Under the pieces are notes generated by a model. It did not search any database. It was not told the DNA's origin and was given only the letters and a program-made list of their open reading frames with translations. A DNA stretch of 64,000 nt, from NCBI GenBank assembly GCA_963971575.1, contig OZ020618.1, positions 48,622,509-48,686,508 of the forward strand. Reading direction: 5' to 3'. Below, in pieces: positions 30,701-41,710 of the stretch (within the stretch, counting starts at the first letter, position 1; every line of letters starts with the position of its first letter). The stretch is from Liopterus haemorrhoidalis (lineage: Eukaryota; Arthropoda; Insecta; Coleoptera; Dytiscidae). The translations under genes were made by a program, and so were the position numbers.

Positions 30701-33700
30701 TCTGCTGTCCTAGATTTTTACTAACTAAACTTAACCTAATTACCTAAATTGATCGTATTTACTAGAGTTTATTACACTATTTTTAATGGGCTAATGTTTG
30801 AGGGAAAACAAAGTACTGTATACCTAAAAACTAGTTAATTAGCTTAGGTTTAGTTAGTAAAAATTTAGGACAGCAGAATTAGGAAAATTAGGAAAATTAT
30901 AATAGATAATAAAAATATTACGAAGGGATTTCCGATCTTTTACTTTCAAAACTAGTGTGTATATGAACTCTTGCTGAAGCCTATAGGTGTGAGTGATTGT
31001 TTAAAATAGAATTAAACAATCCACTCTTCATTGCAAACACCGAGAAAACTCCTTGGTCTATTTTGGTAAAATAGGTCCCCATTTTGCTTCTTGGAGGTGA
31101 AATTTTTAATTAAAATACAAAAATAACCAATAACATTTCATAACTTAAAACGTAGAGAAAAAAGGCGCCTTCTAAACCGTTCAACGCTTGTTTCTTGGCG
31201 TACTATTTCCTGCGCCATTGCGCTTGCGTACCTCTTCTACTAGTTTTTACAAGAGTACAATTTTTAAAAGTATTTCATATTGAAATAAAAAAAATCACAG
31301 AAATATTTATATATGTATAAATAAAAATTTTACGATATTGTTTTAACAAAAAAAAAAGAAACGATACGATACTGAGTCAAATGTACTGATATTAATAAAG
31401 TATCGGAAGATTAGTGTCGATACTAAAATCGCGATATCCAATGAAAAATAGAATACTGGTATCGTATCAATAGTATCGGAACATCCATACGTACAAGAAT
31501 TTTACATAAGGAAATTAACTTACAAGGCATGGTTTTTGGTTTCCATTCAATCCACCAGCGCATATATGGTAATATGGATTGTAGAATGTTCCATAGAATT
31601 GAGAACAGACCTGGTCACTGTACAGAGGTAGACTGGTTGTGAGCAAATATCTCACAGCTGGTCCAGTATTCTAGAAAAAAATATGTATACGTGATAAAAA
31701 AGTTCGTGCAATTTTTTAATTTACAAAACAATATTTATTTATTCATCAATGTTTATATCATCAACGTTGACCAACTCCGAATTGAAAAAATTCAAAACTA
31801 CTGTGTAAGATTTGTACTATAACTTCTTAGTAGAACTCCGACGTCCAAAGGGTTGAGTTTTTTAATTTGGCTAACTATGGAACATAGTTACTTACACTGT
31901 GCTTCGTTCATTCATAAGTTAGTAATTAACCAATCGCCTACCTATTTAAGCTGCAAACTAGTTCCGAGAACTTCCCTTCATTGCCTTACTTAGGACTTTT
32001 ATAGCTTAGAAGTTCCAGCCCACAAAAGTTCATTTTTTGAGCGATCCTTCTCCTACTGCGCCCCATATACATTGGTATAATCCAATACCCAAGTGCTTAA
32101 AATCTCTCTCTGTGCAATCAGTCAAAGTAAAGTATAAAACATGGTTGCAGACAAGTAATCACCCTAAGTAATCCCGTTACGCGAATATACTTTTATTTCT
32201 ACTAGGTCAGGGGTCGGTAACCTTTCGGTGGCAAAGAGCCAAATCTATATTGAAAACAAAAACAATAGCATGGAAGAGCCTCTAAAAATATATGCTATAT
32301 TTAAAAAAAAAAAAAGTAAAAACTGTTTATTTGCTTTAAAATAATCAAGTATAACAATAAATTAATATTTACTTATACATTTAGTTTGTAATACCTATTG
32401 CACTTACCAGTATAAGATAATATAGTGTAAGATAAGACTTCAATATTTGGTGAATATTCAGTAATCTTTAACTTAAGGCAGAACTCAAGATTCAGTTCAG
32501 TACGATTACTTCTTAACTGACTCTATTAATTTCATATGTGAAAAGACTTGCTCACAATAATATGTGGATCCGAAAATTAGTATTTATTAATAGTCCAAAA
32601 GCATATTATTTTAAATGATTTTGAAAGACTTTTCCAAGCTTCGAAAACAACATTTTGAAGATTGTGAATTTCGGTCCACTCATGATGGAAAGATAAAATG
32701 CACTTTACTCTTCCTAAACTTTCCAGTTCAGAATTAAATTTTATATTCCATAAATCTTTGGATTTCAAATCCAATAATTGAAGTTCAAATTGTGCCTGAT
32801 TAATCAATGGGAATGGTGATAAATCTAATTGCTGCATATCTGCTTCATTTAGTTTTGTCAAAAAATCTAGTATAGCTTTATATTTTCTAAACTCTTTAAA
32901 TCTTTCTCCAAAATCTTCTTGCATGTTAACAATAGGTTGTGCAAAAATTGCAATAATAACGTTGTTATTGTCCTTATGTTTTTGTAACTTAATAAAATGT
33001 AAAAATGTTTCTGCACGTAAATCATTCCCAAATACAGATAACTTTTATTCGAAACAAATTACTTTCTAAAAGGGAATATGCAGTAACTCGGTGAATTACC
33101 GGGCGTGAATTGCACTGTAAAATATCTTGAACAATACAGAACCTATATAGTACAGGCAGAAAGTTGCAAATTTAAAAATAAATTATATTAAAATAAAAAC
33201 CAGCCAATTTTCAAGGAGCCACAATATTTTTTAAAAGAGCCGCATGCGGCTCCGGAGACATGTTGCCGATCCCTGTCCTAGGTCATATATTTTCGCCCGC
33301 AGGTCTATTGAATTTCGCTAAATTAAAGTTCACTAAACTTCTTAAGCTAAGTACAGTCATTTGCAAAATTTTAAGACCACCTCTGATATTTAACCAAATT
33401 CAAAAATAATCGTTTTCTGAACGTGATATGTACTTGTATGAAACAAGTATGGTGCAAGTCACGTGGTAATGGTTCTGACTACCGCGTTTTAACACCAGTT
33501 GACCTCTGACCCTTGTACGGGGAGGTTGTTCTCGCGTTTATCTCTCACGAACAGTTTTCGAAAATGGGCAAGTAAACGTCCCTTTCTGAAGTTCAAAGAG
33601 CTAAAATAGTTGTTTTACACGAAGAAGGATATTCTGAGCGCAAAATTTACTCAAAGATGTGTTGTAGCAAGACAGCTGTACACACCGCCATCACTAAATT

Positions 33701-36700
33701 TATAAATGAGGGCACTTATTCGGACAAGAAGAGAACAGGGCGACTAAGGAAAACAACCAAGAGAGATGACAACTTGATGAAATTGATTGTTTCAAGTTCG
33801 CCGACTAGTTCCTGCAAAAAAGTTCAAGCTAGTTTGCTTCAAAAGGGATGTGAGATAAGTGTCAGCACTGTTTCACGAAGTTTGAGCAAAGAATTTAACC
33901 TAAAAAGCTACAAACCAGCCTAAAAACCAAAACTGACTCCAGGTATGCGAAAGAAAAGATGCGGTTTGCTCGAAGGCATCAAACCTGGACGATTGCTGAT
34001 TGGAGCAAAGTAAAGTTTTCCGATGAAAGTACCTTCCAGCAGTTTACATCACGTCAGCAACATGTGCGGAGGCTAGTGGGCAAAAGATTTGATGTGAAAT
34101 ACACGATTCCTACCATGAAACATCCTCCCAGCCAGATGATATGAGGGGCCTTTAGCCACAATGGAACAGCTGGACTGTACTTTTTACTTCAGAAAACTAC
34201 AATGAATGGTGGAAAGGTACTTGCAACTACTGAAAAAGAAGTTAGATATACACATGACAATCCACAAGTGTGATATTTTCATGCACGATGGAGCTCATGC
34301 CATAGGTCGCGAGCGGTGCGAGGTTATCTGACTGAGAAGAATATTCAGGTGCTTGAATGGCCAGAGAATAGCCCAGATTTCAATCCCATAGAAAACTTGT
34401 GGTCGTTTATGAAGCAAAAGGTATCAGAAAAGCAGCCATCAAGCTTAAAGGCATTAGAACAGGCCATTAAGGAAGTATGGGCCAAAGAAATCTCAAAGGA
34501 GTATTGCCAGGAACTCATCGTTAGCATGCCGAGGCGACTGCAGGCGGTAATCGACAACAATGGCGCCAATACTAAGTATTAAAATAGTGGTCTTTCTCAT
34601 TAAGAATATTAAAATAATATTAAAGAACCTAAACAAACTTCTTGACCGGTCATCTTTTTATTTTATTTCTGAAAACCTACCATTTTTGCAAAAAATAGAA
34701 AAATATCCCAGGTGGTCTTAAACTTTTGCAAATGACTGTATATAATGTAAGAATTTAATTTATAAATATAATGTATTATTTAATTATTATGATGAAAAAG
34801 GTTAAGTTGGAAGACCAGCCCTGACTGAAACTTCGCCTACAATAAAATTTATTATTATTATTATTATATTGTCCCCTTCAAAATAGTCCCCATCGGATAT
34901 AACGCACTTACGTTATGCCATCGTTTTTCTCCAGTCTTCAATACACTTCTGAAACACAGCTTTTGGTATAGCGTTCAGCTCCTCCCGCGATTTTGCTTTT
35001 ATTTCTTCAATGCTCGTAAAACGTTGTCATTTCATTGTTTTTTTTTTTTTCATTTTCGGGAAGAGAGAAAAGTCACATGGGGCCATATCTGGTGAATATG
35101 CTTGCAGAATGAATGGTGCATATCTTTGCTCAGAATATATTTGGTCAGAAAATTTCGAACAAGCGATGAAGTATGAGCTCGTGCGTTATTATGGAGCAAT
35201 TTCCAAGAATTGTCCTTCACAAATCTTGCCATTTTCAACGAATTGCTTCACGCAGCCGATGCAACAAGCTCAAATAATATTCAAATGCGTTGCATGTGTT
35301 TTACTAGTTCATACAGTCAGCTATCAAGGCTTAAGTGCAAAAATCAAACTTTACATAAAAACTTACAGTGTTATATCCCCATCCAGATAATGTAGCATCA
35401 ACATAGTTTTGTGTTCCAATATACAGTGGGACAGTTGGTAAAGTTATTGCCCGAACATTGGCCACAGAGGGAATAAGTGCTGCAAGCTATATACACAAAA
35501 CGCAACACATTAAATTATTAAATGTTATACAATGTTTCCTAGAAATATTTAGGATTATAGATCATTTAATTTTTGCCTCCTATTTTAAATTATAGACTAT
35601 TCCAAACGTTTAAGCAGAGTAAATGGAATTTTCATTTTTGTAAAGATGCCTGTCCACTTGAGATTACTCGCGAGAGTAACTCTCGATAGCAACTCTCACG
35701 AGCTGGTCCACTAGAGAGCTGATTTTGACCGGATGTACTATCGAGAGTACCCGGCGAGCTGCTCGCCGAGAGTACTCTCGCGAGAACTCTCAAACCTGTG
35801 TCCACTTGATCAGTTATGGAGAGTAGTCAAGATGACGTCGTACTATAGAAAGGTCGTAGCAGCTGTAATAATTCTAACTATTTCTAAAAAAAGAAAAAAG
35901 TAGAATAAAAAAAATCTGCTGAATTAAGTCATGGATTGATAGAAGAAGTGTTTTTGGTGCCTTCAATAATTTCTGGAAATCAAAAATGAAATGGTGCAGC
36001 ACCTATTTTTAATAATAAAGTTGAATTGATTAATATTATTAAAAATTTATTTACTTTTAATAATTCTCGTATAACATTTATTTTAAATATTATTAATAAA
36101 ATTGCAAATAAAAAATAGTTCAAGCTATAGCTTGTAATAAAAAATAGATATTAAAAATTAAAAAGAAAAGTGTTATTACCTTAATATTTGGGATATATAC
36201 CTAAAAGCTTTATTAGCTTATTTTTTTATTAATTATATTTTCGTAGATGATGTACAAAGTTTTTTGATACTTTAAAAAATAGTTTAATTCTATTAAATGT
36301 AATTACTAAAATAATTTAATAAGTTTATTTTAGGCTCTACTTAATTATTTGGGGTAATTAGTTATTAATAAAGGTAAAAGTTTACATAACTTATTCAAAA
36401 TAATTCTTTCAATCAGGCACCTAATGTTTTAAACTTTATTTTAATAAAAAAACATATATATTTTTATTTTTAAATTGAATTAAATTTAAATTAACTAATT
36501 GTTTCTAATAAAATAAAAAAATATGGTTTAAACCAAAGAAGCAGGCTATCAGACCAAAAATCTAATATCACTATAAAAGTTTACTGCACTTATAATTTCA
36601 AAGATATTATTACTATAAAAGTTATCTTGTGTTTTTTTTTAGAGGTATAGAACTTTAAGTTGGCATTACTGTTCAAGATGGCGACCGATTTAACAGCTGT

Positions 36701-39700
36701 CAAGTGATTTATTCTCAGTTTGGTTTGGCAATTCATCATGAATAGACTCACGCCTGAACAACGCTTGCAAATAGTGCAATTTTATTTCGAAAATAATGGT
36801 TCTGTGCGGAATACGTATCGCGCACTACGTCCATTTTATCGTCGACAAAATCGTCCATCAGAGCAGTTAATTCGATTAACCATGGAACGTTTTCGCTTAT
36901 TGATAACTCGCATCCCCAGAGACGCCGTACGGTGCGTACAGAAGAAGCTATTGGTACTGTAGAGCGTAGCATTGAGGAAGACCCGAATGAGTCCATCCGC
37001 CATCGAGCACAGGAATTGGATCTGTGTCCATCCACTTTATGGAAAATTTTGCGGAAGGATCTTGGTTTGCGTGCTTACAAAATCCAACTCGTGCAAGAAT
37101 TGAAGCCAAACGATCATCAAGCAAGGCGTAGATTCGTCGAATGGGCCCAAAACGAGATTGCCGTTGTTCCCGATTTTCATAAGCGAATTTTGTTTAGCGA
37201 TGAAGCGCACTTCTGGTTGAATGGCTACGTCAACAAACAAAACTGCCGCATTTGGAGTGAAGCTAATCCTCAAGTGTATGTCAAAACACCGTTACATCCA
37301 GAAAAACTGACTGTTTGGTGCGCTTTATGGGCTGGTGGAATCATTGGTCCGTACTTCTTCAAAAACGATGATGGCCAGAACGTTACAGTCAATGGTGATC
37401 GGTATAGAGCCATGATTACTAACTTTTTCATTCCTGAATTGAACAGCCATGATGTCCAGGAGCTGTGGTTCCAACAAGACGGCGCAACATGTCACACAGT
37501 TCGTGCCACAATCGATTTATTGAAAGACACGTTTGGTGACCGCCTAATTTCACGTTTTGGACCTGTGAATTGGCCTCCAAGATCTTGTGATTTAACACCG
37601 CTGGACTACTTTCTGTGGGGCTATGTAAAGTCATTGGTCTATGCGGATAAGCCACAAACGCTTGACCATTTGGAAGACAACATTCGCCGTGTTATTGCCG
37701 ATATACGGCCACAAATGTTCGAAAAAGTCATCGAAAATTGGACGTCCAGATTGGACTACATCCGAGCCAGCCGTGGCGGTCATATGCCAGAAATCATATT
37801 TAAAATGTAATGCCACAAGATTATCTTTCGAATAAAAAAAAATTCATGTCAATCGAATAATCCATCGTTGTTTTATTGCAATTTAAAGTTCTATACCTCT
37901 AAAAAAAACACCCTTTAGTAACCTTACTACACAGTAACTATTATAGTAACGTTTTACAGAATGGAGCTGTATACAGTTACGGTCAAAATAATAAATACAC
38001 CTAATATAGTAACCTTATTATTTGTAGTTCGATCACTAAATAAATTCATAATTTTATTTTAACTGGCATAACCAATAAAGCACTTTATGAGCTATTAAAT
38101 CCATAATATTTATCAAGAAATTTTATTTGGTCATAGAAATATTTTGATTTTTGTGAAAACACTGCCTGACATGGTTGGTCAAAATAATAAATACATTTCC
38201 TAAAACTCATAAAAATAATTTGATAACGAAGTTAAGACAGGTTCATAGAAGTGCATAATGTATTTATAAGTATATGTTTTACAAAAAAAATTATTTAGTT
38301 TTGTTCAAACTATTGCAAAGATGGGTAAAAATAAGCATTGTGGTAGTGAAATGAGCAACTTAATTAAAAAATTAAAAATGATGGCAATTCTTTTAGAAGA
38401 TTTGCTAATATTATGGGTTGCTCTTTGGGAATGGTAGAAAATGTCATCAGTCACTCATTTAAAGAGGAAACCCGGGGTAGACCACACAAAACTTTAAAGA
38501 ACGAAGATAGACGCTTGGTAAAGGAAGTAAAAAAAATCATTTCATGTCATCAACTAATTTACTAACCGAACTACAACCGAATATTTCTGCAAGAACCATT
38601 AGAAGGAGGTTGGTAGAGCATAACTTAAGATCATGTTCGCCTAGAAAAGTACCATTATTAAAACCAAGACACTTACAAGCCCGTAAGGAATATGCTCAAG
38701 AACACATTTACTGGTATGGTGCAGAAGGTATTAAAAAATGGAGAAATATTTCGTTTAGTGACGAAAGTAAATTTATGTTGTTTGGAAATGATGGGAAAAA
38801 ATTTGTTAGGCGTCCTCCAAACCCGGCGTTTAACCCTAATTACGCGAAAAAAAACCGTTTAACATGGAGGAGGTAAAATTTTAGTAAGGAGTTGTTTTTC
38901 TTGGTATGGTATAGGTCCCTTATTTCGCATAGATGAGATAATGACGAAAGAAATTTACATCCTAATTTTGGAAACTATTATGCTACTCTATGCGGAATGG
39001 AATATGACACTAATATGGATCTACCAGCAAGATAACGACTCCAAACACACGGCTCGTGCAACAAAAACATGGTTTCAGAAAAACAATTTTCAAATTTTAC
39101 CTTGGCCTGCTCAATTACCCGATTTGAATCCAACAGAAAATCTTTGGAAACTAGTAAAGGATGGGGTTGAGCAGGAAAAACCAAGGAACAAAAATGCATT
39201 ATGGACTGCTGTTCAAGAAGCTTGGTAAAGCATTCCTGTAGAGAGCTGTCAACGGCTTATTGAGTCGATACCCAAACGATGTCGGGCCGTTTTGGCAAAT
39301 AAAAGGCATGCTATTGATTACTAAGATTATAAAAAATAGTATTATGTAATTAGTAACAGTAAAATGAATAATCAATTTTATATTTGACTAAATTTTCTCG
39401 ATTGTATTTATTATTTTGACCAACCGTTTCTGGTAGTGTTTTCACAAATATCAAAATATTTCTATCACCATATAATATTTCTTGATAAATATTATGGTTT
39501 TAATAGATCATAAAGTGCTTTATTGGTTATGCCAGTTAGAATAAAAATATAAATTTATTTAGTGTTCCAACTACAAATAATAAGGTTGGTGTATTAGGTG
39601 TATTTATTATTTTGACCGTAACTGTATGTCTTGTTCTAGATTTCCAGAATTCTTGTATCGAGCCAAGTTATCAATACATGTGAACTTACCGTTAAAATGG

Positions 39701-41656
39701 CTATGTCATTTGGATAATTTCCTCCATTTTGATAATAAGGATGAATTCTTATCGCGCTAACCCTAATAAGATTTGTTGTACTATAAGAATCTGTCACTCC
39801 ATATTGAATTTGGAAAACAGTTGGGTTTCTAAGAAAGAAAAACAAAACATAAATTGTTCACTGTGGGTACATTCGATTTGACGCTCCGAGCGTTCCGAGC
39901 ACGCTCTGTACACTCAAACGTGTTCGATTTGACGCTCGGAGTACACTCAATTGTTTTGCGATCGAGCGAGCATTTAGAGTGCGCTCTATGTGTTCGGGGT
40001 TTTAAGACCGAGCATATGGAGTATGACGTAAAAAAGTAGGGGAACGGCGGGAAAGAAATGAAAGTTTAAAATTAAATTATAAATAAAATAAAAATAATAG
40101 CCTTAGACAAATAACAATAGACAAATAATATTGTTATTTGTCTATGGCTACAGAGTACGGCCATTTTATGTATTTGTGACGTTCTGTAAACAGCAAAAAA
40201 AATATTAAAATACACCGTGCATAAAATTAAAATGGAAAAAATTCATTAAATTAATTCATTAATTATTATTTAATTTTTAATTAATTGTATTTCTTCATCA
40301 TTGAAAAAAAATCAAGGAAAAACCGAGGTATATAATTTTGATTCATGACTGACGTGAACTAATCTGACAGTAAAAACGCCGCCTAAAATTGTAGGGTTAG
40401 ATTTTATGAACATTACGTCACAAGAACGCTCGCTCCGTGTTCGAGTTGCTGGTCTCCGTTCGTGCTCTATTCATGACGTCACCATCAACTGTTCGCTCAG
40501 CGCTCGCTCTACTCTGTACAACTCGAATGTACCCTGTATGATTTTATTACTATTTTCACTTACTTCAAGTAAACGCAGTGTGCAGCTGTTAAAATATGAT
40601 TTGCATTTAATATAGATCCACCACAAATAACGCCGCCATTTTCTTTTAAATTTACCTGAAACAGAAATAGAAAACTGTAAACGGAACACAAAAAGGAATT
40701 ATACTAAAATCAAAAAAATTGCAGGTAATATCAAAATTATTTTTGAAAAGGCGTCTAAAGTAATTTTTTTTTATTTGAATAAGCTTTCTATTAAAAGAGG
40801 TATTAATATTCACCTACATTAAAACAAAATCAAATTACTTTCAATTGAGCTTATAAAAATATGCATTGAATTGAAGGTGTAAACTTTTGAAAACAATAAC
40901 TTAGATTGTTCAATTGAAAGCAGAGATTTTTTGAAATGAAATAATCCCGCTGCCGAAATAAAATCATGCTACTTTTAAATAAAATAATATAGTACTTTCA
41001 CGTTGAAAAATATTTTCTTATTTTAAAAGTACTGTACTATTATTTTAAATGAATATATACATATATAGAAATAAAAATTCTTCTTTTATTAGTCATATAA
41101 TTTATTAAAATCTTAAGTGAATTCTACATGTTTCGGATGAATTTGATGAGCCGTCATAAGTCCTACGTAGTCAAATATTTAGCAGAGCCTACATCAGAAG
41201 CACAGTAAAAACACAAATAGTAAATATTGTTAACAGTTTAACTTACTATGTAGGGAATTTGTCCTGTATATGCTAGAACACCCCCAATTACTCGTTCCTT
41301 CTCGGGAATTGTCTCATTACCTTAAAAAATCAAAAATAAAATATTGAAAGTTTTCTTTCCAAAAATTATATACCGTGAGTTTATTTTATCATAGAACTAA
41401 GAGGTTTCATTTCTATAACAACCGTTGATTGACAGCAATGTAAAATGCATTTATTTTAAAATAGAACATACTGTATAGCTTACTCGATTATAGAAATAAA
41501 TAAACAAAAAACATTTTTTACCGACCGCCAACATATATAAGGGAGGTATTGTGATTATACTGATTTTGACATTTCGATGGATATCCACGAATTGAGGTCC
41601 CTACATAACGTTTTGACTATTTTTGGCATGATGTCTGTCGGTCTGTCTGTCCGTTC

Positions 41657-41710
<54 letters not shown>

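Noticed and set aside
35010..35395. Plus-strand frames of 61-126 codons
   Set aside because: They run antisense to a mariner transposase fragment and into exon 5 of protease copy 4, both on the minus strand.
37037..37655. Minus-strand frames within the DD41D transposase
   Set aside because: Shadows of the plus-strand transposase, which has clear catalytic motifs.
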